Below are positions 27,099 to 39,060 of a DNA stretch of 64,000 nt, piece by piece. How positions within the stretch are numbered: the stretch's first letter is position 1; each line of letters starts with the position of its first letter. The translations under genes and the position numbers were made by a program. The stretch covers positions 13,726,899 to 13,790,898 of the forward strand of contig NW_024040485.1 of assembly GCF_014851395.1 (NCBI RefSeq), in the 5' to 3' direction. The notes beneath the pieces are model-generated. The model was not told where the DNA came from. It did no database searches and worked only from the letters and a program-made list of their open reading frames with translations. This stretch comes from Micropterus salmoides. Its lineage: Eukaryota > Chordata > Actinopteri > Centrarchiformes > Centrarchidae.

Positions 27099-28857
27099 AT
27101 AGCTTGTCAGAGGCCTTCAATAAAGTACAATGACAAGCCCTCTAATGCATTACCACACGAGTTCCAGCCAGAAATGAGAGGCTGTAGCCTTTCAAGCCTC
27201 AAGGCAGACAGGTGCGCTGTTGAGCAGCGCACACACCAAACACCCCCCTCTAAACGCACACATACACACACACACAAAGAAGCCCTCCCCATCAAAAGAA
27301 AGACCGACAAAAGTGTAGGTTGATAACACTGCATACATTAAATATCTACATTAATTATCAATTGTTTAAAATGCCTCAAAATTTATAATTCATCGCTTAA
27401 GGATTATCTTTAGGGGCTTACATAACCAAGAGATATCAGTTGTCGGTAGCAACAAAAAACACCTTACCTGGACCACCTTGGGAGCATGTTAGGCATGTCA
27501 CCATGAAGCCTCTCTGAAGGGGTCCACAGGGCCACTTACTATCAACTTGTCAATGTCAGTGGTGCCTGAATGTTGGAGAAATAAGATGAGACCATGTTAC
27601 AAATCATTTGGCATCAGCATGACAAGTGAAAAATCCCAAATGCCAAATCTGGACACCTACATGGTTTTGATGCCACAGGTTTTGGTTGGTGCTGGTTGTC
27701 AAGGCCCTGCTTCGACATGCTGCGCATTCCAACCAATTATCTACCCCAAGGTGCAACAGGTTCACACTTTAATCTTTGATGCCTCCTCAAATAGGATATA
27801 GTTGGATTTAAAACAGGGAACAGGGGTGGGACAACCCTTAAAAACCTGTATACATAGCAAACATGAATCAACTTCAAACCAACCCACTGATGGAAACAAA
27901 AACGTCTTTCAAAGAAATACCTTTATCCTCACTATTGTTTCATCTTGCAATAGCTCGTCATAGTCCATGTAGATGCGCAAAGAAAGTTTCAAAGAGAGAG
28001 CAGCACACATACCCTCAAATATTACCAGTCAAAATGTCCTTGGAGTTCATAGAAGGTGGTGAAGTGTCCTGTTAAATGTAGGTCATTTAAAGGGTGCAGA
28101 GAATTTGAAGAGATGGACCATGGTAACCTCACGTCCGACCAAGTCATCCTTTACCAGGAAATCCAGTTTCCTGGCATGGACGTTGTGTTCTATGTGTACC
28201 CTTACACCTTGCCAGTATACCCACATCCTGCAAGCCAGCGATTCCCATTCTTAATACACCCCCTCCCATGCCAGAGGCCCCCATGTCCTTTCTGAGGAAG
28301 TGCGTCCTTGAAGAGCTTGTCTCAACCATCTGTCACGCATGTCCCAGGAGATCTCCCATTGACACCACTGGCTCCCACATAGACCAGTAGTCACTGGGGG
28401 AGTTAAAAGGTCTCATTGGAAATGAAAACCAATATTTAAATGACATCATATGAACAGTAGCACAATTGCTCACTTCAGAGCAAGCTAAAGATCTTTTGTT
28501 GCATCAAGGATGAAGAAATGTTGCACAAGTACTTTTGGCGGGAAATCTGATTCATACAAAAAAGAAACATCCAGAGGTACGTAGCATATTTCATTTTGTT
28601 GATGTCCAAACATATGGTTTGTTGGCTTGGTTCATATTCTTCCATGAACTGTGCTGTCAGAATACATGAGAACAATTTTCACAAGGTAATGACGCAATAT
28701 GGAATCAAACATTTCTGCATGTACCCGGGCGGAGTGCAAAATGTTATGTAAATCCCCTTAACGACCTTTTCAGGCTGTCGACAATCACTATACAAAGGTG
28801 ATTGGCAGCCGACACTGCTGCACATTTATCCTTTTGCCCCAGCTTGTCTCCCTCTGT

Positions 28858-28871
28858 AGCGCCCCCTACTG
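28858..28871 (-). promoter_or_regulatory. CTCF-like motif, reverse
   Basis: AGCGCCCCCTACTG reads on the minus strand as CAGTAGGGGGCGCT, a good CTCF core. It faces the forward motif at 3511-3526, with wnt3a between them. Motif evidence only. Confidence 0.4.
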
Positions 28872-29308
28872 TGAGAGGCGTGGGGTAGGGTGCCCAGTGG
28901 CACTTGTTGCCAATGGATGAAGCCAGCATGGATCCTCTCATGGCAACGATGCTGGTCGTTGTAATAATGTTCGGTTTGTTTCCTGCCTCACACCTCCTTT
29001 GGGATTTTGCCCGACCTATAATCCAGTACATGAGACGCAGAGGGAGGCATCCCATGCCTGTCCGTCTGAGTTGCAGCCCTGCTTAGCCCAAACCAGCTCC
29101 TTTGTACGATTCACACAGCAGTCTACTGGTTGCCCGTGGGCTATTTCATAGTGTGCGTCTATTATCAGGATTAATAATATGATTCAAGATGATGATGCTG
29201 GTGATGTACAGAATGTGAAGGCTCATAAAACTGCAAGATAATGCTTCTCTCTTATGCATACACACTTATGTGTACAACCCACATTCTCTCCCTCTATATC
29301 TGTCATGT

Positions 29309-29330
29309 ACACACACACACACACACACAC
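29309..29330. repeat. (AC)n microsatellite
   Basis: An uninterrupted AC dinucleotide run of about 11 units. Confidence 0.9.
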
Positions 29331-29833
29331 ATACACAGACACACCAGATCAGCATTCCCAAGCCCCTTACTTTTTTATCCTTGCTAGGCCTCATCTCAGA
29401 GGGGAGTAAGGCCCCTACTGAGATCCTTACCCACTTCCTACTGCAAAGCCTGTTTGGCTCCTTGGCAGCCCTCCTCCATTCACAATCAGCAGACGAGCCT
29501 CACTCTCTGCCTCATCATCCATACATTACTTTGACTCAGCGACTTGGAAAACGCTTCTCAGGTGATGATATAGCCCATACACGTAGCCCAGAAATTTACC
29601 AAAAGCATATTTCTCTTGTAGAACTTTCTTCTTTGAAAATCTCCAGAGTCCTACTGTAGCCGTCCCTTCTGGGGCCGTGGCTCCCAGGTGGGGATAGGTG
29701 TTAGGGGGACACATTTGACACAAACAAAGAAGAGATTTAGAAAGAGAGTGCACACGTGTGTCTGTGTGCGCGCATGTTTGTGCATGTGCGATAGAAAGTT
29801 GTTAAGCGTGTACCCAAGTGGGACCATCACAAT

Positions 29834-29854
29834 TTGTGTGTGTGTGTGTGTGTG
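29834..29854. repeat. (GT)n microsatellite
   Basis: A GT dinucleotide run of about 10 units, with other GT-rich tracts just before and after it. Confidence 0.85.
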
Positions 29855-32083
29855 CCTGTTTTTGTGTGTGTGCTATATAAACCCCCTACTGTCCTATTTC
29901 TAGTCCTCTGTCCACACATCACAACTGTCAGTATCTAGTAAGATATGAAGCCGAAAAGGAGGAAGGAGGAGAGCCTTTCAAATGGATATTACCGCTGTGT
30001 TTGCCTGTGGAGCAAGGAAAGGTGGATTTAGCACTACCTCTAGGATCTTTACTGTACCGCCAGCTCACTACATGGTACGTTGTAAATGCATTTTAAATGT
30101 CTGCTTTTCAAGTTTCAGTTAAATGTGGTATGTTGAAGATATTTTTGGATTTTGAGATTATCCTGGTGTTCACTGAGAATAGTTTCTGCCTCATATATAT
30201 CATTTAGAATTCAAAATGCTCAAATCTTAGAAAACAACAATGATAATTTGTCTACAGAGGTTTTCAGCCTGCGGGTATAATATCCGAGCAAAGGGATTAT
30301 CTCAGAGTCCAAGATATGTGAATTGGCTACAGCAGAAGAGAAAGCAGTTATGAATTGTGATTTTGACGGGTTTCTTTACCCTGATCTATGTTGTCACACC
30401 TCAACACCTGCACCTGTTCTGACTGCGCAAAGAGGAGAAAGGGGGGTTTGACTTTTTTCCCCAGCTGTTTGGAAGATCACCAAATCAAACAACAGCTTAT
30501 AGTTACAGTTTACTATTGTCTTGTTAAACTGTCCTTTATTTTTTTTTAAATCAACCCATTTTGTGGTCTGCGTTAATAATTTGCATTGAGGGATTGCAGT
30601 TTAAGCTATTTATGTATTTTTTCTGCTGCAATTGAAGTAGCATGTTGGTTCATATTGGTCCAGCTGATACAGTTAGGACCTAAAAGGAAAGTCACTCACA
30701 TAAAAGAAAAGATGCTCAACAGTTCCAATGTTGTGCAGATATGTCACTGTGCTCCACATGCAACCTTTTCTATAACTGAGAATGTGTGTTGTCTTCAGAT
30801 TTACTGTCATGTGATGTTTATTATTTTGAATTGATTTTGAAAAGATTCGATAAACCCATGAATTGCAGATGTAATTTGTTTAAGTCAACAATGATACTTG
30901 CAAAAATACTTGCCCACATCAGAGCTTAGTGTTTTTACCTGAAGACACCTGACCGGCAATGAAACATTTGTTTTTATTTTTTTAGAGATTGGCACATAGC
31001 TGTGTGTTTTCTAAAACTGAAACATTTGTATTAGTATTGGTTTTTGGCAATGTGCTCTTGTTTGTTTGCACAAAGTTTTTGGATTTTGTTACAGTAAATC
31101 CCGATTTGAAACCTTTCTGTTTAAGTTGTATCACTGATTAAAAATGTTTCAGATTGAAGTGTGAAAATCTACAAAAATCTAAACAATTGCTTCTCAGTAA
31201 ACATCTTCCACACACACATAAAAAAGAGAGCAGTTGCGGTGAAAATATGATCAAATAGATCTCTCTGGCATTTGGCAGGGCAAAACCACAAATTATGGTT
31301 GCAGAGAGAGACAGCATTATGAGTCTTCACTGTGTGGTCCATCACTAACTATAGACCCCTCTAACCTCCTGCTGTTCTCTCCTGCCCTTCTCCCCTCTTG
31401 CTGCCCCCTCTGCTGGGGGTAGCAGGCATAGTTGACCCTGGTTAAAATTCAACTGGCCCAACAATAAGGTGGTTAGACGTTTCCTTAATGGCCTGGTCAT
31501 GGATTAAAAGGAAGTGGAAGTTGCAGAATTGGAAAACAAAAACAAACATCTCTATAGGTTTAAATTAATTTAAACTGTACACTGTAACTGACTACAGGCC
31601 ATCAGCAGGATGCTCCTTTGGCAGTAAAAGAAAAACATAAAATATCCTTACTTCCTGTATTACGATGATTTGTGGGTGAGAAGATAACAAGATAGACAGA
31701 AGCATTATAATCATTTATATTTTTATTTGGTATAGCTTTTATAAGGGGTTAGTGCCAACAAGTCAATTTTGCAGTAGTGGTGGTCTTTAGACTGCCCTTT
31801 AGCTGTCTTCAGACTACCACTGGCAGCCCTACTGCTACCACTGGCAGCCATGCTGCATCTGGAGTGTATAGCGCAGAAGAAAAATCAAGAATTGTTTTTT
31901 TTTTTTTGCCAAACAAAGAGAAGTTAGAATTGTTGACAAATACCTTAATAAACGACCCTCTGTGTAAAAATACATTGAGCTGTCTTTACAGTTAACAGAA
32001 GTGTTTATTATGGAAGCCCATTTCTGCCACTGTGATGGGAAAAAAACAAGCTCCTGTAGGTCATAATAATTAAAATAATAAGT

Positions 32084-32445
32084 GTATCTCAAAATAATGA
32101 CTTAGCATCTCAAAATAATGACTTAGTATCTCAGAATTATGAGTGAGTCTCTCAAAATAATGAGTTAGCATCTCAAAATAATAAGTTAGTATCTCAAAAT
32201 ATTAACTTAGTATCTCAAAATAATGTGTTAGTATCCCAAAATACTGAGGTATTATCTAATAGTATCTTCAGTTATTATTTTGAGATACTGAGTTGTTATA
32301 TAGAGATACGTCATTATTTTGAGATACTAACTTATTATTTTGAGATACTAAGTCATTATTTTGAGATACTTAGTCGTTATTTTGAGATGGAGCCTACTAA
32401 GTCAATATTTTGAGATACAAAGTCGTACTTTTGAGATGTTATAGT
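32084..32445. repeat. Inverted satellite of a 21-22 bp unit
   Basis: The left arm (about 32084-32250) repeats a unit like ATCTCAAAATAATGACTTAG seven to eight times. After a spacer of about 20 bp, the right arm (about 32268-32445) carries the reverse complement, TTATTTTGAGATACTAAGTC, about seven times. Units differ by point changes. The whole could fold into a long imperfect hairpin. It ends about 100 bp before the arf1 first exon. Confidence 0.85.
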
Positions 32446-32543
32446 AATTAAATAATGATTTCATCATTATTTATAAATGCTAAATATGGTTAAAGTAAGT
32501 TAATTAATCGATATTTCAGCTGAGCGTGTAATTCTCCCCTCAG

Positions 32544-32558
32544 CCACAGGGGGCGCTA
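32544..32558 (+). promoter_or_regulatory. CTCF-like motif, forward
   Basis: CCACAGGGGGCGCTA is a strong match to the CTCF core. It lies just upstream of the presumed arf1 first exon and immediately after the inverted satellite. Confidence 0.45.
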
Positions 32559-32680
32559 TCTCCCAGCATGACGAACACGGAAGTGTGGCTGGAAACGGAA
32601 CCTCTGACGTGTCAAACTTTCGCCATTTTCCTGAGGAAGGAAACGCCTTGAAGAAGGAAGGATCCACATCAACCGTGAAC
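32559..32680 (+). promoter_or_regulatory. arf1: arf1 promoter / non-coding first exon
   Basis: A GC-richer patch ends in a strong splice donor, GTGAAC followed by GTAAGTGTGT at 32681. A non-coding first exon is usual for class I ARF genes. The acceptor is TCCTCAG at 34441-34447 or TTTTTTAG ending at 34458, both just before the coding start. The transcription start is not resolved. Confidence 0.5.
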
Positions 32681-33810
32681 GTAAGTGTGTAAGATAGACT
32701 TTAACGAAGTCAGTGTATTGTTGTTGATAACTTTGAAAGTAGTCGCATCTAAAGTCATGCGTTTGCAAGCAAAATCAATTTTTGACCTCAGCTGCGATTG
32801 TCAGGACGCCGATGGAAAGAAAACAGTCACTTGCTGCTAAGAGCTAACTTTACGATTAACTGGCTAACTAACCTGAATTGACTAAACTTTCCCCTGGTAT
32901 TTCCTTATTTTCCATTACGTGTCCACATAACTGCCGTATTAAGTTGGCATGAAACAATGCAACAACATTGTTGAAATACTTAAATTGTTTATTTAATTAA
33001 TTTTCAATGTTTCAAACATCTGAAACACCGTAGCAAGCTAACGGTGTTTGTTTACGTAGGATTGCAGCTGGTTATTTGTGACTCTTAACACTATGTACGT
33101 TACACCCTGATTAGGTCATCATCAAATAAATATCAAATGTATTTTCGCGATTCTTCTTAAACCCGTTACTTTGTATTAAAAAGAGCAATGAGATGCTATA
33201 ACTTATACTATAAGGTAGGTATTATACCTACCTTATATTCCAACTGCAGCCTTTGTTTGCATTAACGTTAGAAAAAGAGAATTTGAGAAACGGGTTAAAA
33301 AGTTCAGGTTTTTTCATCCGGATGGTTAGAAGAGAATTTCAGGATAGTTAGCTCTGTTACTGGAATGTAATATTAATACAGTAGAGGCACAGACAGGGGT
33401 TAGTCCGTGGCAACACCGATATTTAAATCACACTCTTGACGTATGTTCTAGCAATGGCTTTGGAAATATTGGATTTGAATTCTGGTTTCGCCCGCAGGCA
33501 AACATTTTATCTCAGTTGCGGAACGCAGGCATCTGTGACATAATACCTTTAATACCTAATACCTTCGTAGACCCATCCAGCTGCTAGATAAAAAGAAAGA
33601 TTCAAATGTTCCCCTGATGTTATGTGATCAAATCGAAGAGTAATGCTGAGGAGATGGGACTAACTAAAGGTGTGTGGCATTGGATGGTAGACCTTTCACT
33701 GTGGATCCATAAATTAACTTTTGCCAACACGATTCACTCAGCTGGCATGTAAATGGGTTGTTGTGGTATTATTTAGGCTTCCAGAAACTCCCAATTGCAA
33801 AGAGTAATGG

Positions 33811-34365
33811 TTAGGGCTGGGCGATAAGGCCAACAAAGTTTTTGCTCAAATGAAAATTGAAGAAACCAGATGGTTAATTATGTGATTAAACCTTTTCTTT
33901 ATGGTCAGAACGTGACAAACACTTGATGCCAGACAGTGGATCAATTCACATATCTGAGGTAGAACATTCAAAACAATCAAAATATGATTAGTAAATCTTG
34001 TTTCAGTCCCTTTCCCTCAACAAAATAAATATCTTAATAGAAAAATTCAAATGAATTCAGTCAAACATTTATTGACAATAACATTTGCTATATTGTTACT
34101 GAGGAAAATTATATTGTGATAATTATCATTATTGTTTTATTGTCAAGACGCGATAACATCTTCAGGTAGCTTGTTTTGTGTGATCACTTGTCCAAAACCC
34201 AAAGAGATTGAGTTTAATATCACATAAATCAAAAATAAGCAGTGAATCCTCACATTTGAGAAGCAGGAACTAGGTCATGTTTGGCATTTTCAGTTATTAA
34301 AACTGTTGTAGATAAATTTTCTGTCCATCAACTAATTGATGAACTGACTAGTTGTTTCAGCTTTA
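33811..34365. mobile_element. Two non-autonomous DNA-transposon fragments in arf1 intron 1
   Basis: TTAGGGCTGGGCGATAAGGC at 33811 is the typical left end of a common percomorph non-autonomous element; it decays by about 34160. A second fragment (about 34170-34365) contains CCAAAACCCAAAGAGATT and ends ATTGATGAACTGACTAG and TTTCAGCT, typical of another common element seen again in the guk1 introns. Family names are not certain. Confidence 0.5.
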
Positions 34366-34486
34366 CTCCAAATCTTGTTAATTATTAGCCGTGCATTTTA
34401 TTCCATACCGCGCTGATTTTAACAACTGATCTGTTGTTTCTCCTCAGTTATTTTTTAGCCAAAGTAGGTTCCCATCACCAGCCGCC

Positions 34487-35461
34487 ATGGGTAATATGTT
34501 CGCAGGGCTCTTTAAAATGTTCGGGAAGAAGGAGATGAGGATCCTGATGGTGGGTCTGGATGCTGCTGGAAAGACGACCATTTTGTACAAACTCAAACTT
34601 GGAGAGATTGTGACTACCATTCCCACAATAGGTAAGTCAAACAATGTAAAATCACAACGCCTTGCCTCTGACTCTGACATGGCTGTTATTTGTTTTACAT
34701 CACACAGAATAGGACTTGTCTAGAAAGCCTGCTTACAATTGTTTGATGGCTGTATTACTCTTAAATGTGAACTTTTAACCATTTTTTATCTTTGTTTTCC
34801 CCTTTAGGTTTTAATGTAGAGACAGTAGAGTACAAGAGCATCAGTTTCACAGTATGGGATGTCGGTGGGCAAGACAAAATTCGACCGCTGTGGCGTCATT
34901 ACTTCCAGAACACACAAGGTACGTTCAGTTATGTCTGACATTTCTTGGCTTTAAATTAATTACTTTATTAGTGGGCTTTTTTCTGTACTCCCAAAATTTC
35001 CAGTTCTTTGTATTTAAAAGATGCAGTACACATCGCACTCATTTGTTCTCCATTTGCTCATGTTCCAGGTCTCATCTTTGTTGTGGACAGCAACGACAGA
35101 GAAAGAATCACCGAGGCTCGTGAAGAGCTCTTAAGAATGCTGGCAGAGGAGGAGCTGCGTGATGCCGTATTATTAGTATTTGCAAACAAACAAGTAAGTA
35201 ATGCTTATAAAAATTGGTCTAAGCAGGTGTGTATCACAAACACTTTCCTGTTGTACTCAAAGGGTTGGCTTGTAACGATTTGTCACTGTTTATTGTTTGT
35301 AGGACCTTCCAAATGCTATGAATGCAGCAGAACTCACAGACAAGATGGATCTTCACTCCCTTCGCAACAGACACTGGTACATCCAGGCAACCTGTGCCAC
35401 TACCGGGGATGGCCTTTACGAGGGACTGGATTGGTTGTCTAGTCAGCTCAAGAACCATTAA
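34487..35461 (+). CDS. arf1: ADP-ribosylation factor 1 (class I ARF GTPase)
   Basis: Small GTPase that recruits COPI and other coats to Golgi membranes. Coding exons: 34487-34631, 34808-34918, 35069-35193 and 35303-35461; phases join, giving 179 aa. The ATG is in an ideal context (GCCGCCATGG). Visible motifs: Gly2 for myristoylation, P-loop GLDAAGKT (23-30), switch II DVGGQ (66-70), NKQD (125-128) split across the last intron, and ATCATTGDGLYEGLDWL near the end. The protein is two residues shorter than human ARF1: one is missing from the N-terminal amphipathic helix (FAGLFKMFGKKEM) and one from the C-terminus. Class I is clear. Synteny supports arf1, but fish also carry arf2-type paralogues that differ by only a few residues, so the exact symbol is less sure. 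Confidence 0.93.
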
Positions 35462-36852
35462 TAAATAATCACTTGCTATCCTCAACTACTCTACTCCACC
35501 CAACCTCTGACCGTGCTCTCTACTAGGTGTTGCAAAACTGAGTTACCTTTAAAAAAATAAATAAATAAAGTACTGGAAGCAGCCCTCACATCAGCTGGTA
35601 TTATCACAAACATACAGGGCAGTGGTGGGGGAGATCTTGTAAAGCTGTCTGTTTTTGTATTTTATTTTATGTAACTGTAAATATATTTGGTAATGGGGCA
35701 GCTTATTGCGCTCTCACAAATCCTACCGTGGTTATTTCTCTTTCTGGCTGTTGGGCAGCCATGTGTGAGTTGAACAAGAAAAGGGAGGTGAGGAATAACA
35801 TTTTACCAGCACTTGATGGCCCCAGGACCTCAATGCAGTCTGATGACTTGTTATTATCTAGTCACATCTACTGTAGGGAGTCATCCATGAGGGCCTGTTA
35901 ATTTACAAACAAACTGAATTAAACACTGATGCACTACTTGCAGCTACTATGGTAACTTTAACCAGTGACTACATGCACCAGCCCCCCAAATTACCATTTA
36001 AGAAACACTGGCATTGACTATTTGTACTTCGTACTGACATTAGGCTGTCCAAGTTGAGAACCCCTGTCTGTGAACACTTACCAGCCTTTGTATACGGTGT
36101 GTTGGCTTGAATTGATATATGCTGTAATGATCTCACATCTACCTGCTTCATGGTTGTTTGACAGTCTGTCAAGTCAGCATTGAATTTTCGTATTTCTGAG
36201 TCTCAGGTTTATCATGTGCTGCCTTCGCAAAATACTTTTTAGCAAAACTAGCTGCATGATGTGGTCTGTTGGTCTTTAAATACATGCGTTTTTGTTGGGT
36301 GTTGAAATCATTAGACTGCATAGGACCTACACTGAGGAATTATTTCAACAGCCCTATACTTTAACTTTGTGTGTACGGTGATAGGTAATTGTAACTAAAG
36401 GAGTGGAACACTACAATGGCCCTACTGTCTTCGCTAAAGGCTCTAGCAAGGCATACATTTTTTATTCAGTGACTAAAATAGTGAAAATGGCCTTTTCATA
36501 ACGATACAAAATCGTTTTCAGCTACGTTTAAAGTACTGCCAGTATTACTTCCTTTGCGGCACATTGTCCTATGGTTTAACCGGAAGCCAAACATAATGCC
36601 TTCTTATCCAAGACACATGCTGCCTCTTATTTTCAAGCTTCTTATCTAAAATGTATGGGTGTTACTTTACTGCTTTCAATATGTCTGGGGTGGTGCATTA
36701 AACTTTTGTTTTTAATTTATAACCTAAATATTTTAAAACTATGTTAAACTGTTTTATGTAAAGCTTTTGTTTTGTGAGGAAAAAGCACTGTAAAGTGACT
36801 GGATAAAAAAATGTTTCTGCAACTGATTTTCATTGTCTCACTATGCAATAAA
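35462..36852 (+). promoter_or_regulatory. arf1: arf1 3' UTR with candidate poly(A) signals
   Basis: AATAAA motifs occur close to the stop (about 35557-35570, TAAATAAATAAAG) and at 36847-36852 (TGCAATAAAATTG). The second gives a 1.4-kb UTR and lies about 300 bp from the mmtag2 poly(A) candidate on the opposite strand. No other gene is seen here. Confidence 0.5.
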
Positions 36853-37156
36853 ATTGCTCAATTGTAATGTGGAATATAGCTTTCCCTGCTTACTTAGTTG
36901 TGTTTTGTCATCTTTGCTTCTAAAACATATGCACACCCAATTGTTCCACCTTTAAATATACCACAGTGCTGAAGTCAGTGGATTAATGGAAAAATGTCAA
37001 TCGAATTTGATGTTTTACTACTAATTTATGAAGCACAAATGCTAAACACCCTGTTTCTAGCTTCTGAATTTTATGTCCTAACTTTCTTTTTATAATTTTA
37101 AAAAAGGAAAAGCAATTGGAAGAAGTCATTTGGGACAGTTTTCGCAATTCTGACAT

Positions 37157-38533
37157 TTTATTGACAGATTGACAGATTCTTTGATAAAACATTACATAAA
37201 AATACTAAAATTTAACAACAAACCCCCAAACTGGTGTCATAGCAACCTGTTGCAGCGGTCACCCTTTGACCTATGGAGAAATGTGATGCCCCAAGGTGGT
37301 GTAAACCACCCAATGTTTGGGTTAAAGTAGTAATGTGGAGATCACACCCTGTTTCACATAGTGGAGGGGTGGCAATCCAGGACAGCATTCTTGCAGGTTG
37401 ATTAGGCTGCTATGGTTAACGCAGCCAAGCCTATAAAACATGGCAGGAGAGTATGGTGGTGGTGGAAGGGGAGGGAGTTCGAGTCTCGGGGTCTCTCATA
37501 GGGCTGCTTTGTGTGGCCTCCTCTCCTGCTGCTCCATCAGCTTGGTTTGTGTGTGGCAGTCTAACGGTACTCTGTCATATAAAAAGGGCCAGCCTGGTTT
37601 TTTGCACTCTTCTTTATGAATGCCTTGCTCTTTTTTAGTGCACCCCCCAAGTCCCATCCAGCAGAATACCCTCTTTCAGACCAATTCAAGGCAAATGCAA
37701 ACACTACACTCTATTACGACCAGTGGAGAGCATTCCAATGGTATCGCGCCAGTCAGGGAGCCAAACCTAGAACGGTGAGGGATTAAGGAGCGCTGGCGTC
37801 ATTAAGAAAAGAAGGATGGAAGCTGCCGAGTAGTGCAAGAGGCACAGTGGGATGGAGATGTGCAATGACGAAAAAGGTGTCAAGGAGCACCTTGGAACAA
37901 ATGTATGCTTAATTTCTGCACGTTATGGCTTCAATTTTCTATATTTAAATAAAGACATTTTCTCTAATGCTGATGTTTAATTTACTGTTCTGATGACACA
38001 TCTTGCCACAACCTTCAAAAGTTTCAACTTTGCTGAAAAACTGCAAGACGTAAGATACCTTAAAATAGAAATGTTTAGATAAAGAATGATCATTTTTTAA
38101 ACCTTTAACTTAAGCTAATGTACTCAAGAGTATCAGGTAAGTAGTTCCAGGAAAAATCTTACAGCACACAAGAAATAATGCATATATGTTTTCTCTGCTA
38201 ACAGCAACCATGTTCCGGGTTCATTTTCTAATGCTTTTTCCTGAAGCGTAACAGCCACCAGGGCTAGACATAGGAATAAAATATTGTGTTTGCTTTTTTG
38301 GTTTAATCACGCAAAATGTGTTACTAACTTGTTCCAAAACAGAAAAGACACCAGTGCCCTATGACCAACTGGAAGTTAAAATGCAAGGCCAAAGCCTGTT
38401 AGTCACACACATTGACCAGTCTCCTTCCACAGTCCGTTTGGCTGTTCAGGGTAAATGAGGTCTTCAGGTCCAGTCAAGCTGCTGTAGAGCGCTCTGTCTA
38501 CGTTAGGCTTCTTTGAAGGGGGGGGGCGGGGCA
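37157..38533 (-). promoter_or_regulatory. mmtag2: mmtag2 3' UTR with candidate poly(A) signal
   Basis: On the minus strand AATAAA occurs at 37162-37157, 1.4 kb after the mmtag2 stop codon. No reading frame in between is convincing. A closer, non-canonical signal cannot be excluded. Confidence 0.35.
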
Positions 38534-39011
38534 TCAGTCGTCCGAGTCTGTGTCGTGGCGCCGCCTGTGACTTTGTGTGGCACCAGCAGGGGCTGTCTTG
38601 TGGCTGACAGGGTTACGGGGGACAGGGGACCCCCCATCAGAGGAGTCTGTGTCATGCCACTGCTGTCGCTGATGGGGGAAGGAGGGCTGTCGCTCGGCCT
38701 TTGCTCCCCCCCTTGAATGGCTGTCATGGGGTCTGGCTCCGCTCTGACTATGGTATGATGGATTATGATGATGGTGGTCCTTTCTCTGCCTGAAGAGTAA
38801 AAGGAAACAAACAATACATGATTAGTTTGTGGTGGATCAAGTAAGATGTTGTGAGGCTGGGGAAAAAAAGAAGCTTCCAGATGAGCTTTATAGTGACATT
38901 CACAGAAAACACCCCATGACTTTGTGTAAGTCAATGCAACTGGCCATTGTGTGGATAAATCTCTATAATTATTGTATGATTAACAACATGATCATGAATT
39001 CTGTACCATAA

Positions 39012-39060
<49 letters not shown>

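Larger units (their letters stand above)
19693..32540. other. Intergenic region between wnt3a and arf1
   Basis: Nearly 13 kb without a recognisable gene. It holds a pogo-like DNA transposon relic (22429-23282), an 8-bp inverted repeat (27068-27098), CA and GT microsatellites near 29.3 and 29.8 kb, a CTCF-like site (28858-28871) and an inverted satellite next to arf1 (32084-32445). Non-repetitive blocks at about 25500-25990, 26940-27240 and 28850-29100 have balanced composition and could be wnt3a enhancers; conservation could not be tested. Confidence 0.55.

Noticed and set aside
28904..29086. 60-codon plus-strand frame with a hydrophobic stretch
   Set aside because: Overlaps a longer frame on the opposite strand, has no recognisable family, and no splice partners were found; treated as chance or conserved non-coding sequence.
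32225..32413. Frame with repeated YFEIL units
   Set aside because: It is a translation of the AT-rich inverted satellite, not a protein repeat.
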